From Bacillus sp. 03113 (lineage in GTDB: Bacteria > Bacillota > Bacilli > Bacillales > Cytobacillaceae), in NCBI RefSeq assembly GCF_006546985.1, contig NZ_VATK01000017.1:25898-89897 (forward strand): 64,000 nucleotides of DNA. Direction: 5' to 3'. Shown one piece after another: positions 32,575 to 42,940 of the stretch; the first letter of the stretch is position 1, and every line of letters begins with the position of its first letter. The notes beneath the pieces are model-generated. The model did no database searches and was not told the DNA's origin. It saw nothing but the letters and a program-made list of their open reading frames with translations. A program made the position numbers and the translations under genes.

Positions 32575-34995
32575 GTGGATCAGCAGGATAAACTTGATTT
32601 ATTTAAGGAACAAGAAAAATTTATTAAGGGAAAGCATTTAGTGACCATCTTCCATAATGAGCAAAATTTATATACGGTGCTGCGTATTCGTGTAGAAGAA
32701 ACGAATGAAAACTATGAAGAAAAAGAAGCGGTAATTACGGGTTATTTTCCTAAAATACACGAGCAAGAAACGTATATTTTTTACGGAGAATTTAAAGATC
32801 ATCCAAAATTTGGGGTCCAGTTTCAATCGCAGCATTTTAGAAAGGATATCCCTCAAACAAAGCAAGGAGTAGTCACTTACTTATCGAGTGAGCTATTTAA
32901 AGGAATCGGAAGAAAAACAGCTGAAAGTATTGTAGAGACATTAGGGGAGAATGCGATTTCAAGAATTTTAAATAGCCCTTCTATTTTAGAAAAGGTTCCT
33001 AAGCTCCCTCCTGACAAAGCAAAATTATTGTATAACACGTTAATGGAGCATCAAGGATTAGAGCAGGCCATGATTGCCTTAAATCAATATGGCTTTGGCC
33101 CTCAACTATCAATGCGCATCTATCAAATGTATAAGGATCAAACGATTGATGTCATCCAAGAAAATCCTTATAAGCTCGTTGAGGACATAGAAGGGATTGG
33201 TTTTGGACGTGCAGATGAATTGGGGTATCAGCTTGGGATTTCTGGAAATCATCCTGATCGAATAAAAGCTGCTTGCCTTTATATTTTAGAAACAGAAAGT
33301 ATTCAATCAGGCCATGTCTATCTAGAAACAGCAGCCTTTCTTCAGCAAGTAAGGGCCCTTCTAGAAGAAAATAAACGTGATACGATCGAATTTAGCGATA
33401 TTTCAAATGAAGTGATAAAACTTGGAGAAGAAGGAAAAGTGATAATTGAAGAGGATAGGACATACTTGCCTTCGCTTTATTTTTCAGAAAAGGGCTTTGT
33501 CACAAATATTAAGCGTATATTAGAGCAAACAGAATACGAAAATCAATTTCCTGAATCTGAATTTTTATTGGCACTTGGCAAGCTAGAGGATCGACTAGGG
33601 GTACAATATGCGCCTTCGCAAAAGGAAGCGATTCAAACCGCCTTAATGTCTCCGATGCTGATCTTAACAGGTGGGCCTGGCACTGGTAAAACAACGGTTA
33701 TAAAGGGAATAGTCGAGCTATTTGCGGAGCTGCATGGCTGTTCATTAGATCGCAAGGATTATAAAAAGGAAGAGCCGTTTCCGTTTTTATTAGCAGCACC
33801 TACAGGAAGAGCGGCGAAACGGATGTCGGAATCAACCGGTCTCCCAGCTGTAACGATTCATCGATTATTAGGCTGGAATGGAGTAGATGGCTTTGAATAT
33901 CATGAAGACAATCCATTAGAAGGAAAAATCTTAATCGTGGATGAAACCTCGATGGTTGATATATGGCTGGCCAATTCATTAGGAAAGGCTCTTCCAAAAA
34001 ACATTCAAGTCATTTTTGTTGGCGATGAAGATCAGCTTCCGTCAGTTGGTCCTGGACAAGTATTAAAGGATTTACTTCGTTCTGAATGTATACCAACTGT
34101 TCGTTTAACAGATATATATCGACAAGCGGAAGGCTCTTCTATTATTGATTTAGCTCATGCGATGAAAAATGGCAGGTTGCCTGAAAATATTTTAGAGCAG
34201 CAAGCAGATCGTTCTTTTATACGATGTTCAGCGTCTCAAATAGGGGAAGTCGTTGAAAAGGTTGTCATGAATGCGGTGAAAAAAGGATATTCACCGAGAG
34301 ATATGCAAGTTCTTGCCCCGATGTATCGCGGCCCTGCAGGCATTGATCGATTAAATGTACTCCTTCAGGAAATCTTAAATCCTAATCCCAATGGAACAAA
34401 AAAAGAACTTGCTTTTGGGGATGTGAAATATCGAGTAGGCGATAAGGTTTTACAATTAGTCAACCAGCCAGAAAACCATGTCTACAATGGGGATATGGGT
34501 GAAATTGTTTCTATTTTTTATGTGAAAGAAAATACAGAAAAGCAGGATATGATCGTTGTTTCCTTTGATGGAGTAGAAGCGACTTATACAAGGCAAGATT
34601 TAGTTCAGATTACACATGCTTTTTGCTGCTCAGTACATAAATCTCAAGGCAGTGAGTTCCCCATCGTCATTTTGCCAGTCGTTAAGAGCTATTATCGCAT
34701 GCTAAGAAGAAATCTTATTTATACAGCCATCACGAGAAGTAAGCAATTTCTTATTTTATGTGGTGAAAAGGAAGCTCTAGAACTAGGCGTAAAAAGAGGA
34801 GATGAGGAAGCTAGGAATACGACATTGGTGCAAAAAATACAAGAGACGTTTTCTAGTGATAAAAAACAAAGTGAAAAAATAGCACAAACAAGCCCGCTTA
34901 AGTATGAGGATGAACTTATGAATGTTGATCCGATGATTGGAATGGAGAATTTAACCCCTTATGATTTTGTAGATAAAGTAGAAGCGACCTCATAA
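32575..34995 (+). CDS. recD2: ATP-dependent helicase RecD2
   Basis: A superfamily 1B 5'-3' DNA helicase involved in replication restart and repair in bacteria lacking RecBCD. Its 806 residues carry an N-terminal extension with helix-hairpin-helix repeats (GIGRKTAESIVETLG; IEGIGFGRADELG). They are followed by Walker A LTGGPGTGKTTVIKG, Walker B ILIVDETSMVD, GDEDQLPSVGPGQVL, and motifs V/VI HAFCCSVHKSQGSEF and YTAITRSKQFLILCG. The start is GTG 32575 behind AAAGGAGGGAG. Confidence 0.95.
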   Translation: MDQQDKLDLFKEQEKFIKGKHLVTIFHNEQNLYTVLRIRVEETNENYEEKEAVITGYFPKIHEQETYIFYGEFKDHPKFGVQFQSQHFRKDIPQTKQGVVTYLSSELFKGIGRKTAESIVETLGENAISRILNSPSILEKVPKLPPDKAKLLYNTLMEHQGLEQAMIALNQYGFGPQLSMRIYQMYKDQTIDVIQENPYKLVEDIEGIGFGRADELGYQLGISGNHPDRIKAACLYILETESIQSGHVYLETAAFLQQVRALLEENKRDTIEFSDISNEVIKLGEEGKVIIEEDRTYLPSLYFSEKGFVTNIKRILEQTEYENQFPESEFLLALGKLEDRLGVQYAPSQKEAIQTALMSPMLILTGGPGTGKTTVIKGIVELFAELHGCSLDRKDYKKEEPFPFLLAAPTGRAAKRMSESTGLPAVTIHRLLGWNGVDGFEYHEDNPLEGKILIVDETSMVDIWLANSLGKALPKNIQVIFVGDEDQLPSVGPGQVLKDLLRSECIPTVRLTDIYRQAEGSSIIDLAHAMKNGRLPENILEQQADRSFIRCSASQIGEVVEKVVMNAVKKGYSPRDMQVLAPMYRGPAGIDRLNVLLQEILNPNPNGTKKELAFGDVKYRVGDKVLQLVNQPENHVYNGDMGEIVSIFYVKENTEKQDMIVVSFDGVEATYTRQDLVQITHAFCCSVHKSQGSEFPIVILPVVKSYYRMLRRNLIYTAITRSKQFLILCGEKEALELGVKRGDEEARNTTLVQKIQETFSSDKKQSEKIAQTSPLKYEDELMNVDPMIGMENLTPYDFVDKVEATS

Positions 34996-35069
34996 TTGGA
35001 AAACGTTTCTGCCGATATTTTTTGATTTAAAAACGAAAAATATAACTGTTCGGAAAGGGGGAAGATCTC

Positions 35070-35540
35070 CTGCGAACAGTCTCTTTATTAAAAGGATTAC
35101 CGGTTATTGATTTGGCAAATGGGGCAAAAATAGGTGAAGTTTGTGACGTTAGCATCTCAGATGGAGCAGTAAAAGGATTACTATTAGAAAAGGGAGCTAT
35201 ATTCAAAAAAACATTTATGATCCCTATTCATTCAATTTCAAGCTTTGGCAGAGATGGAATTATGATTGACAATAAACAGTCCATAAAACCATTAAAAAAA
35301 CCGAGTGATTTCTCCTTTACTCATCATCATCGTTTATCTGGACGAATGATGATGACTAATGAGGGAGAAAGGCTTGGATTACTAGAAGATGTATATTTTC
35401 TGGAAGAAGTGGGGACAATTGTAGGGTATGAATTATCTGATGGCTTCTTTTCAGATGTACTGGAGGGAAGACGGGTCATTAAAACAGATGAACCACCTGC
35501 AATTGGGAAGGATGCCATTATCATTAATGTTAAAATGTGA
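35070..35540 (+). CDS. yrrD: PRC-barrel-like protein YrrD, probable CTG start
   Basis: About 156 residues with two PRC-barrel-like halves (LANGAKIGEVCDVSISDGAVKGLLLE; NEGERLGLLEDVYFLEEVGTIVGYELSDG). The frame upstream of TTG 35112 continues with RTVSLLKGLPVID, which fits a family N terminus. The only initiator-like codon ahead of it is CTG 35070, 8 bases after AGGGGG. TTG 35112 has no SD. I therefore propose CTG initiation. It may join the next small gene by overlap. Function unknown. Confidence 0.7.
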   Translation: MRTVSLLKGLPVIDLANGAKIGEVCDVSISDGAVKGLLLEKGAIFKKTFMIPIHSISSFGRDGIMIDNKQSIKPLKKPSDFSFTHHHRLSGRMMMTNEGERLGLLEDVYFLEEVGTIVGYELSDGFFSDVLEGRRVIKTDEPPAIGKDAIIINVKM

Positions 35541-35551
35541 GGTGTCGTCCT

Positions 35552-35752
35552 GTGTTTCATTGTCCCAACTGCCAAAGTAAGGATATTGGTAAAATAGGTA
35601 TGAGCCAGTATTATTGCTGGAGTTGTTTTATTGAGTTATCCGTAGTTGATGGAGTTATCCATACTCATCAAGTTGAGGAAGACGGTAGTTTAAGCTCCCT
35701 AGATGATTTATTTGAAGAAGATAGCAGAAAATGGTCAGCCGAAAGCGGCTGA
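35552..35752 (+). CDS. 66-residue zinc-ribbon-like protein
   Basis: The N terminus FHCPNCQSKDIGKIGMSQYYCWSCFIEL contains two CxxC pairs 18 residues apart, a classic zinc ribbon. An acidic tail follows (EEDGSLSSLDDLFEED). GTG 35552 is 7 bases after GAGGTG; GTG 35537 is possible but precedes that SD. A small gene lies at this position in B. subtilis too. Function unknown. Its stop lies inside the terminator hairpin. Confidence 0.7.
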   Translation: MFHCPNCQSKDIGKIGMSQYYCWSCFIELSVVDGVIHTHQVEEDGSLSSLDDLFEEDSRKWSAESG

Positions 35753-35763
35753 TCATTTTTTTT
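35728..35763 (+). terminator. terminator overlapping the zinc-ribbon gene end
   Basis: AATGGTCAGCCG pairs with CGGCTGATCATT around GAAAG-type loop bases, followed by eight T. Confidence 0.88.
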
Positions 35764-35813
35764 GAATAAAAAAGCTTTTCTTTTTTAAGAATAAGTTTAT
35801 GGAGGTGTGTGCT

Positions 35814-36881
35814 TTGGATATTCAGGTTAAGTGGTATTATCGATTGGGGTTTTTGCTATTATTATTCGTTGTGTTATTTGTGTTTATAAAGCTTCAGCAA
35901 GTATGGCTTCCCATTTTAAAACTGATCATGACGATTATTAGTCCGTTTATAATAGCTGCTTTTATAACTTATTTGCTTCATCCAATTGTAGAGAAGCTTC
36001 ATCAAAGTGGTTGGAATCGAGGATTAAGTGTATTTTTTATATATTTTTTGTTTTTTGGAGGAGTTGGTTATGCTCTCTATATGGTGATTCCTGCGTTTAA
36101 TCTCCAGCTAAAGGAACTAGCAGAAAGTGCCCCTCAATTGGCTGATCAATATCGTGAATGGACTAGTTTTATTGAGAAAAAAACTGCCAATTGGCCAGAT
36201 GGGATTCAGGACCGAGTAGATGATGGGATTACAACATTAGAAGCAAAGATCGATCTTCTGCTTTCTAACATATTAAATTGGTTTGTTAATCTCGCTAACT
36301 TCATTATTCTGCTTGCGTTAATTCCCTTTATTTCGTTTTATATGCTTAAGGATATTACATTAATGAAAAAAGCAGTTTGGTATATTACGCCTAGAAAGTG
36401 GAGAAGAGAAGGAGTTCACTTTTTAAGAGATGTGAATCATTCTTTAGGCAGCTATATAAGAGGACAACTACTCGTTTGTGTTATCATTGGAACCATTTCT
36501 GCCTTATTATTTTGGCTTTTTCATATGAGATATCCATTGCTGTTGGGATTTATTATTGGCGTAACCGATGTCATTCCTTATTATGGCCCCATCATAGGAG
36601 CCATCCCAGCTGTATTAATATCATTAACGATTTCTTTTAAAATGGTGATCATTACAATTATTATTATTATTGCGCTTCAATTTTTAGAAGGGAATGTATT
36701 ATCTCCAATGATTGTTGGGAAAAGCCTTCAAATGCACCCCTTATTTATTATGTTTGCCCTCCTTGTTGGAGGGGAGGTCGGAGGAATTATTGGCCTTATC
36801 CTTGCTGTCCCTGTTTTGTCTATCGTCAAGGTAGCGCTTATTCATGCTCGAATCCATTTTGGGAAAAAATCAAGTATTTAA
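35814..36881 (+). CDS. yrrI: AI-2E family transporter (YrrI type)
   Basis: A 355-residue membrane protein with about eight helices and family motifs PFIIAAFITYLLHPIVEKLHQ near the N terminus, GVTDVIPYYGPIIGAIPAV, and EGNVLSPMIVGKSLQMHPL. The family includes quorum-signal exporters and Na+/H+ antiporters; the substrate here is open. I chose TTG 35814, 7 bases after GGAGGTG; ATG 35799 overlaps that SD. The alaS T-box follows. Confidence 0.9.
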   Translation: MDIQVKWYYRLGFLLLLFVVLFVFIKLQQVWLPILKLIMTIISPFIIAAFITYLLHPIVEKLHQSGWNRGLSVFFIYFLFFGGVGYALYMVIPAFNLQLKELAESAPQLADQYREWTSFIEKKTANWPDGIQDRVDDGITTLEAKIDLLLSNILNWFVNLANFIILLALIPFISFYMLKDITLMKKAVWYITPRKWRREGVHFLRDVNHSLGSYIRGQLLVCVIIGTISALLFWLFHMRYPLLLGFIIGVTDVIPYYGPIIGAIPAVLISLTISFKMVIITIIIIIALQFLEGNVLSPMIVGKSLQMHPLFIMFALLVGGEVGGIIGLILAVPVLSIVKVALIHARIHFGKKSSI

Positions 36882-36901
36882 GGAGAAGATTATAAAGGAC
36901 A

Positions 36902-36931
36902 TTGACAAGCATATATCGATCTAGCTATAAT
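36902..36931 (+). promoter_or_regulatory. promoter of alaS
   Basis: TTGACA (36902-36907) and TATAAT (36926-36931) are 18 bases apart, just before the T-box leader. Confidence 0.8.
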
Positions 36932-36937
36932 GCGTTA

Positions 36938-37200
36938 TGAGAAATATAATCGTAAAATGAAGAAGGATCAAGTATGTTATAGCCCACTTTATTGCTTTTA
37001 AAGCAAGTCAGAGAGGAATTTCCTTGGCTGCAAGAAATTCAGGTGAAGGATAACAGAAAGCTAATCCAGAGTGCAGCTAATCACTGTCGTTTAACCGCGT
37101 TAAGGTGTATGAGAGATGGATATGAGACAGATGATATCCAAAATCAGGGTGGTACCGCGAGTATAGCTCTCGTCCCTGTCCAGGGATGGGGGCTTTTTGT
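36938..37200 (+). ncRNA. T-box riboswitch of alaS, specifier GCU
   Basis: Stem I contains GGAT (36965-36968) with AGTA at 36971. On the 3' side, GCT (37060-37062, Ala) is followed by A and then ATCC, which closes with GGAT, so the specifier is GCU. The T-box AGGGTGGTACCGCG is at 37146-37159. The terminator pairs AGCTCTCGTCCC with GGGATGGGGGCT and ends in TTTTT. Uncharged tRNA-Ala would permit read-through into alaS. Confidence 0.93.
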
Positions 37201-37260
37201 GTTTACATAAATGAAACACAGTGATGAAGAGGCTTTTCTATAAATAAGGAGGTTTTTATT

Positions 37261-39894
37261 ATGAAAAAGCTAACTGGTTCACAAATTCGTCAAATGTATC
37301 TTGACTTCTTTAAAGAAAAAGGACATTCTATCGAACCAAGTGCATCGTTAGTACCCCATGATGATCCATCATTATTATGGATTAACAGTGGTGTAGCTAC
37401 CTTGAAAAAATATTTTGATGGTCGTGTGGTACCAGAAAATCCACGTATTACAAATGCACAAAAATCAATTCGAACCAATGATATTGAAAACGTAGGAAAG
37501 ACAGCAAGACATCATACGTTTTTTGAAATGCTAGGAAATTTTTCAATCGGTGAATATTTTAAAGTTGAAGCTATTACTTGGGCCTGGGAATTTTTAACCG
37601 ATGAAAAATGGATTGGGTTTGAAAAAGAAAAACTATCTGTTACGATTCACCCTGAAGATGAAGAGGCTTTTGAAATCTGGAATAACAAGATTGGTGTTCC
37701 AGCTGAAAGAATTATTCGTATTGAAGGAAACTTCTGGGATATAGGGGAAGGTCCGAGTGGTCCAAATACGGAAATTTTTTATGATCGTGGTCCTGCTTAT
37801 GGGAATGACGAAAATGACCCTGAACTATATCCAGGCGGGGAGAATGAACGTTACCTAGAAGTATGGAATCTTGTTTTCTCAGAATTCAATCATAATCCTG
37901 ATGGTACATATACTCCACTGCCGAAAAAGAATATTGATACTGGGATGGGTCTAGAACGTATGGCATCCGTTGTTCAAGATGTGCAGACAAATTTTGACAC
38001 GGATTTATTTATCCCAATCATTCGAGCAACAGAAGAAATTTCTGGTGCTGTTTATAATCAAAACCAAGAAACAGATGTTGCCTTTAAAGTTGTTGCTGAC
38101 CATATCAGAACGGTTACATTTGCTGTTGGGGATGGAGCACTTCCTTCAAATGAAGGCAGGGGCTACGTTTTAAGACGCCTTTTACGCAGAGCTGTACGCT
38201 ATGCAAAGCAAATTAATATCAATCGTCCATTTATGTTTGAGCTTGTTCCTGTTGTTGCAGAAATTATGGTTGATTTTTATCCAGAAGTAAAAGATAAAAC
38301 GACTTTTATTCAAAAGGTCATAAAAAATGAAGAAGAACGCTTCCATGAGACACTAAACGAAGGGTTATCCATCTTGTCTTCTGTTATTAAAAAGGAAAAA
38401 GAAAATGGTAATAATACCATTCAAGGCAAGGATGTTTTCAGACTTTATGATACGTATGGTTTCCCAGTAGAGCTTACAGAAGAGTATGCAGAAGAAGAAG
38501 GAATGACAATTGACCATGCTGGATTTGAGCATGAAATGGAGCTTCAAAGAGAGCGTGCCCGTAATGCCCGACAAGACGTAGACTCCATGCAGGTTCAAGG
38601 TGGCGTACTAGGCGAAGTTAAGATAGAAAGCCAATTCATTGGCTATGATCAGCTTGAAGCAGATGCTAAAGTTGTTTTTATCCTAAAGGATGGTTCTCCT
38701 GTTGATGAAGCTCACGAAGGAGACGAGATTCAATTCATCCTTGATACAACTCCTTTTTATGCTGAAAGTGGAGGTCAAATTGCAGATGCAGGGATTTTAA
38801 CTTCTGAACAGGCAACTGTATCTGTTAAGGATGTGCAAAAAGCACCAAATGGACAAAATCTTCATAAAGGAGCTGTTCAAACTGGTGTGCTTCGTGTTAA
38901 CGAAGCGGTTCATGCATCCGTAGATGAGCAAAATCGAGGCAAGATTATTAAAAATCATACGGCTACTCACCTTCTTCATCGTGCACTGAAGGATGTGCTT
39001 GGTGAGCATGTTAACCAAGCTGGATCTTTAGTTGAAGCAGGAAGACTCCGCTTTGACTTCTCTCATTTTGGCCAAATTAAGCCAGAGGAGATTGAACAAA
39101 TTGAAACGATTGTGAATGAGAAAATTTGGAGCAGTCTCCCAGTTCAGATTGACTTTAAAAAGATTAACGAAGCAAAAGCAATGGGAGCAATGGCTCTCTT
39201 CGGAGAAAAATATGGGGAAATTGTACGTGTTGTTCAAGTAGGAGGTTATAGTTTAGAGCTCTGTGGAGGCTGCCACGTACCAAATACTTCTGTGATTGGA
39301 CTATTTAAGATAGTCTCTGAAAGCGGAATTGGTGCAGGAACAAGACGTATTGAAGCTGTAACTGGAGAAGCTGCTTACCAATTGTTAAATGACCAAATTC
39401 ATATTCTTAAGGATGCTGCTCATAAGTTGAAAACAAATCCAAAAGAAGTTGCTCACAGAATTGATCAACTAATGACTGAAATCAAGCAGCTGCAGCGTGA
39501 AAATGAATCATTAGCCGGAAAATTAAGCCATATCGAAGCTGGAGATCTTGTTTCAAAAGTCGTTCAAGTAAATGGAATCAATGTGTTATCTACAAAGGTC
39601 CAAGCTTCTGATATCAATACCCTTCGTAATATGGCAGATGATCTAAAACAAAAGCTTGGTTCAGCAATAGTCGTTTTAGGCAGTGTCAACGAAGGCAAGG
39701 TAAGCTTAATTGCTGGAGTCACGAAGGATTTAATTCCACAAGGCTATCATGCTGGGAAAATCGTCAAAGAAGTGTCAAGTCGGTGCGGCGGAGGCGGCGG
39801 TGGCCGTCCGGATATGGCTCAGGCGGGTGGAAAAGACCCAAGCAAGCTAGATCATGCATTGCAATTTGTAGAAGAATGGGTTAAATCCATTTGA
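37261..39894 (+). CDS. alaS: alanyl-tRNA synthetase
   Basis: Class II synthetase of 877 residues. The N-terminal catalytic core has [12 protein letters not shown] and [26 protein letters not shown]. The editing domain carries [11 protein letters not shown] and the zinc-binding CGGCHV. The C-Ala domain ends [21 protein letters not shown] 37261 follows AAGGAGG. Expression is controlled by the T-box upstream. Confidence 0.97.
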   Translation: MKKLTGSQIRQMYLDFFKEKGHSIEPSASLVPHDDPSLLWINSGVATLKKYFDGRVVPENPRITNAQKSIRTNDIENVGKTARHHTFFEMLGNFSIGEYFKVEAITWAWEFLTDEKWIGFEKEKLSVTIHPEDEEAFEIWNNKIGVPAERIIRIEGNFWDIGEGPSGPNTEIFYDRGPAYGNDENDPELYPGGENERYLEVWNLVFSEFNHNPDGTYTPLPKKNIDTGMGLERMASVVQDVQTNFDTDLFIPIIRATEEISGAVYNQNQETDVAFKVVADHIRTVTFAVGDGALPSNEGRGYVLRRLLRRAVRYAKQININRPFMFELVPVVAEIMVDFYPEVKDKTTFIQKVIKNEEERFHETLNEGLSILSSVIKKEKENGNNTIQGKDVFRLYDTYGFPVELTEEYAEEEGMTIDHAGFEHEMELQRERARNARQDVDSMQVQGGVLGEVKIESQFIGYDQLEADAKVVFILKDGSPVDEAHEGDEIQFILDTTPFYAESGGQIADAGILTSEQATVSVKDVQKAPNGQNLHKGAVQTGVLRVNEAVHASVDEQNRGKIIKNHTATHLLHRALKDVLGEHVNQAGSLVEAGRLRFDFSHFGQIKPEEIEQIETIVNEKIWSSLPVQIDFKKINEAKAMGAMALFGEKYGEIVRVVQVGGYSLELCGGCHVPNTSVIGLFKIVSESGIGAGTRRIEAVTGEAAYQLLNDQIHILKDAAHKLKTNPKEVAHRIDQLMTEIKQLQRENESLAGKLSHIEAGDLVSKVVQVNGINVLSTKVQASDINTLRNMADDLKQKLGSAIVVLGSVNEGKVSLIAGVTKDLIPQGYHAGKIVKEVSSRCGGGGGGRPDMAQAGGKDPSKLDHALQFVEEWVKSI

Positions 39895-39972
39895 TATTAA
39901 GTAGAAGTAGTGTAAAATGAAGGTAACTATTTGCTATCTGAATCGCCTAGCAGAAAAAGTGAGGTGTTGAAT

Positions 39973-40239
39973 ATGAGCTCATTTGATAAAACCATGAGAT
40001 TTAATTTTCCAGAGGAGCCTTTTGAGCGTAATGTGGATGAAGTACTTTTTCAAGTGTATGAAGCTCTTCAAGAAAAAGGATATAATCCAATTAATCAAAT
40101 TGTTGGTTACCTTTTATCAGGAGACCCTGCTTATATTCCGAGACATCGAGATGCTCGTAATATCATCCGTAAGCTTGAGCGAGATGAAATTATTGAGGAG
40201 CTAGTGAAATCGTATTTAAAAAAACAACGTGAGGGATAA
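39973..40239 (+). CDS. IreB family regulatory phosphoprotein (UPF0297, YrzL)
   Basis: An 88-residue protein: [67 protein letters not shown]. This is the highly conserved IreB family. In Enterococcus, IreB is a substrate of the PASTA kinase IreK and affects cephalosporin resistance. I chose ATG 39973 behind GTGAGGTG. It lies 3 bases before ruvX, as in most Firmicutes (yrzL-yrrK). Confidence 0.93.
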   Translation: MSSFDKTMRFNFPEEPFERNVDEVLFQVYEALQEKGYNPINQIVGYLLSGDPAYIPRHRDARNIIRKLERDEIIEELVKSYLKKQREG

Positions 40240-40242
40240 TGC

Positions 40243-40659
40243 ATGCGGGTTATGGGCTTAGATGTTGGCTCAAAGACAGTAGGGGTGGCAGTAAGTGATG
40301 CCCTTGGATGGACAGCTCAAGGAATTGAGACCATCAAAATTAATGAGGATGAAAATGAATTTGGTTTTGAAAGAATAGGAATATTAATAAAGGAACATGA
40401 AGTAAGTAAAATAGTCGTTGGACTGCCCAAAAATATGAATGGCTCCATTGGTTTTCGAGGCGAAGCTAGCCAAGAATACGCAAGTAAGCTTGAACAGCTA
40501 TTTGGTTTGCCGGTTGTTCTGTGGGACGAGCGTCTGACGACTATGGCTGCAGAACGTCTTTTGCTAGAGGCTGATGTTAGTCGAAAAAAACGGAAAAAAG
40601 TAATTGATAAAATGGCTGCATCTATAATCCTGCAAGGATATCTAGATAGCCAAAAATAA
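40243..40659 (+). CDS. ruvX: Holliday junction resolvase-like nuclease RuvX (YqgF family)
   Basis: A 138-residue RNase H-fold protein: [45 protein letters not shown], and [33 protein letters not shown] with the conserved acidic residues. In E. coli the homologue acts in pre-16S rRNA 5'-end maturation; a Holliday-junction role has also been proposed. It is directly linked to the IreB gene. Confidence 0.94.
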   Translation: MRVMGLDVGSKTVGVAVSDALGWTAQGIETIKINEDENEFGFERIGILIKEHEVSKIVVGLPKNMNGSIGFRGEASQEYASKLEQLFGLPVVLWDERLTTMAAERLLLEADVSRKKRKKVIDKMAASIILQGYLDSQK

Positions 40660-40776
40660 AAGCGGAAGCGCCTTGATCAGCCGCGACAGACATAAGACGC
40701 AATCCGCAGGAAATCCTGATTTCTGGAGGATTGTGGCTTATGATCCGAGCGGCTAGGCGCTAGAGCTAGATACCAG
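40658..40776. repeat. modular palindromic intergenic repeat, single full copy
   Basis: AAAAGCGGAAGCGCCTTG on the left and GGCTAGGCGCTAGAGCTAGA on the right are imperfect inverted ends. The centre AGCCGCGACAGACATAAGACG ... GGCTTATGATCCGAGCGGCT folds into one long hairpin with a GCAGGAAATCCTGATTTCTGG core like that at 46670-46700. Confidence 0.8.
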
Positions 40777-40824
40777 TCAATCTTCAAAGAGTATATTTCT
40801 AATACTAAATTAAAGAGGTGACCT

Positions 40825-41112
40825 ATGAATCACGGAGAAAACAATATTACAATCGTTGATGAAGATGGAAATGAGCAATTATGTGAAGTGCTATTCACTT
40901 TTGATTCGGAAGAGTTCGGAAAATCCTATGTTCTATATTATCCAATAGGAGCAGAGGAAGATGAAGATGAAGAGATTGAGATTCATGCTTCTTCTTTTAT
41001 TCCAAATGAAGAAACAAAAGATGGAGAATTGCAGCCGATTGAATCAGATGAAGAGTGGGATCTTGTCGAAGAAATGCTCAACACTTTCTTAGACGAACAA
41101 GAGGAAAAATAA
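40825..41112 (+). CDS. DUF1292 protein (YrzB family)
   Basis: A 95-residue, very acidic protein: [35 protein letters not shown], then an EEDEDEE stretch and a C-terminal [15 protein letters not shown]. This is the UPF0473/DUF1292 family, usually found with ireB and ruvX (B. subtilis yrzB). ATG 40825 follows AGAGGTGA. Function unknown. Confidence 0.92.
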   Translation: MNHGENNITIVDEDGNEQLCEVLFTFDSEEFGKSYVLYYPIGAEEDEDEEIEIHASSFIPNEETKDGELQPIESDEEWDLVEEMLNTFLDEQEEK

Positions 41113-41118
41113 TAAATA

Positions 41119-41203
41119 AGAGAGTGCCCTTTAACAAAGTGCTAGGTGCTTCCAAGAAGTCGTTCTTAGAGCAGCCCAGCCTTTGATGGGCACTCTTTTT
41201 TTA
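41119..41203 (+). terminator. long-loop terminator after the DUF1292 gene
   Basis: AGAGTGCCC (41121-41129) pairs with GGGCACTCT (41188-41196), followed by seven T. The 58-base loop is unusual and contains its own short inverted segments. Confidence 0.7.
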
Positions 41204-41211
41204 TAAATTTT

Positions 41212-41421
41212 GGCTGCTTTCTAAAAGTTTGTTGTTTTGAATAAAATAATAATCATGGTTGAAGTACTGAGCAGCCTGAATACACGTAGACTCCTGCGGG
41301 AAAAGCGAGAAAGACGAGACCCCACAGGAGCATAGCGACGTGGAAGCTCGACACTCGCCCGCGGAAAGCGAAGTGTATTCAGGATACGGGTTAAATAACA
41401 ACAATCTATACGAAAAGAGCC
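41212..41421. mobile_element. MITE-like element, copy 2 (210 bp)
   Basis: Non-coding element closely matching 6026-6236. Left end GGCTGCTTTCTAAAAGTTTGTTGTTTT; right end the reverse complement of GGCTCTTTTCG ... GATTGTTGTTATTT. The interior has the shared ACACGTAGACTCCTG and CGCCCGCGGAAAGCGAAGTGTAT. TAAATTTT flanks both sides exactly (41204-41211 and 41422-41429), consistent with an 8-bp target duplication. Confidence 0.8.
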
Positions 41422-41538
41422 TAAATTTTTTTGTCAATTTTTGCGATGATTATTAGATATATAGTATAATGTTTCGAGATGTAAGTTAAGGGTTGATAAA
41501 AGAAAAATAGGATCACCCTGTTAGATGGAGGGGACCGT

Positions 41539-42672
41539 ATGTCGTCAGAGCAAAAAAACTTTAAAAAAGAATTATTCTTTCAAAACCTGCAAGAAAGGCA
41601 AACTGAAGCAAAAACCGTACGGAAAATTGTATCAACTATCGCAATTATTCTTATCGTTGTGCTAGGTAGTCTTGTTGGAGGAGGCTATTTTTATATTCAG
41701 TCAGCGTTAAAACCTGTTGACCCTGATAGTAAACAAGAGAAGAAAGTTGTCATTCCAATTGGATCAAGTGTTTCTGGAATTGCTCAAACTTTAGAAGACA
41801 ATGGAATCATTAAAGATGCAAGAGTGTTTAAATATTATGTAAAGCTGAAAAATGAATCTGGATTTATGGCTGGAGAATACAATATGTTGCCCTCAATGAC
41901 CATTCCTGATATTGTGAAGAGTTTAAAAACAGGAAAGGTAATGGAGAAGGTTGTTTTTAAAGTAACGATACCAGAGGGAAAACAACTTGAACAAATTGCT
42001 TTAATCGTTGCTGAAAAAACAAATCATTCAAAAGAAGACGTGTTAAATAAATTAAATGACAAAAATTTTATCCAAAGCTTAATGGAAAAATACCCTGATT
42101 TACTTACCAGTGAAATATTGAATCCGAAAATTAAATATCCACTGGAAGGCTACCTTTTTCCCGCGACATATCCATTTTATGAGGAAAACCCGCCTATAGA
42201 AGAAATCGTTTCTGTGATGCTGGATCAAACAAATAAAGTCTTAAGTGAATACAGCGATCAAATAAATGAAACAGATATTACTCCACATAAATTGTTAACG
42301 ATGGCTTCATTAGTTGAAGAAGAAGCAACTGAAAAAGTTGATCGAAATAAAATCGCGAGTGTTTTTTATAATCGTATGAAAATAAACATGCCGCTGCAAA
42401 CAGATCCTACCGTTCTTTATGCACAAGGGGAACATAAAGAAAGAGTAGTATACAAAGATTTAGAAATAGATTCACCTTATAACACCTATAAAAATGTAGG
42501 CTTAACACCTGGACCGATCGCCAATGCAGGAAAGGATTCGATTGAAGCAGTGCTAAATCCTGCCCAAACGGATTACCTTTATTTCCTGGCAACGCCTAGT
42601 GGAGATGTGCTTTTTTCTAAAACATTAGACGAGCATAACGCAAAAAAAGCGGAGCATATTACGGGAAAGTAA
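41539..42672 (+). CDS. mltG: endolytic murein transglycosylase MltG (YceG-like, YrrL)
   Basis: MltG cuts nascent glycan strands and is thought to act as a peptidoglycan synthesis terminator. The 377-residue protein has a cytosolic N terminus, one membrane helix (IVSTIAIILIVVLGSLVGGGYFYI), a LysM-like part and the YceG catalytic domain. The catalytic Glu is in ASLVEEEATEKVDRNKIASVFYNRM, followed by MPLQTDPTVLYA and SPYNTYKNVGLTPGPIANAG. ATG 41539 follows GATGGAGGGG. Confidence 0.94.
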   Translation: MSSEQKNFKKELFFQNLQERQTEAKTVRKIVSTIAIILIVVLGSLVGGGYFYIQSALKPVDPDSKQEKKVVIPIGSSVSGIAQTLEDNGIIKDARVFKYYVKLKNESGFMAGEYNMLPSMTIPDIVKSLKTGKVMEKVVFKVTIPEGKQLEQIALIVAEKTNHSKEDVLNKLNDKNFIQSLMEKYPDLLTSEILNPKIKYPLEGYLFPATYPFYEENPPIEEIVSVMLDQTNKVLSEYSDQINETDITPHKLLTMASLVEEEATEKVDRNKIASVFYNRMKINMPLQTDPTVLYAQGEHKERVVYKDLEIDSPYNTYKNVGLTPGPIANAGKDSIEAVLNPAQTDYLYFLATPSGDVLFSKTLDEHNAKKAEHITGK

Positions 42673-42732
42673 CTGAACGTTAAGGGTAAGAAAAGAATGT
42701 CATTTGACTATTGATAGAAAAAGGAGGAAGTT

Positions 42733-42759
42733 AGAAAGAATAGCATTCCTTCTTTTTTT
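42733..42759 (+). terminator. mltG terminator
   Basis: AGAAAGAAT pairs with ATTCCTTCT (one mismatch) across a 3-base loop, followed by seven T. Confidence 0.7.
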
Positions 42760-42940
42760 ATGTTAAAATAATTGAAGTGTTTTTAAACTTGTTAATAGCG
42801 TCAACCACAGTTTGCAAGGATCATGGCTTATCATTAGCCATAATGCGTATGAAATACGTATTTATGAAATATCCAATCTGTGAACGCTATTTTTTCATGT
42901 CTAAAGAGATTTTGATGATGACGGATAGAGGTGAGGCAGC

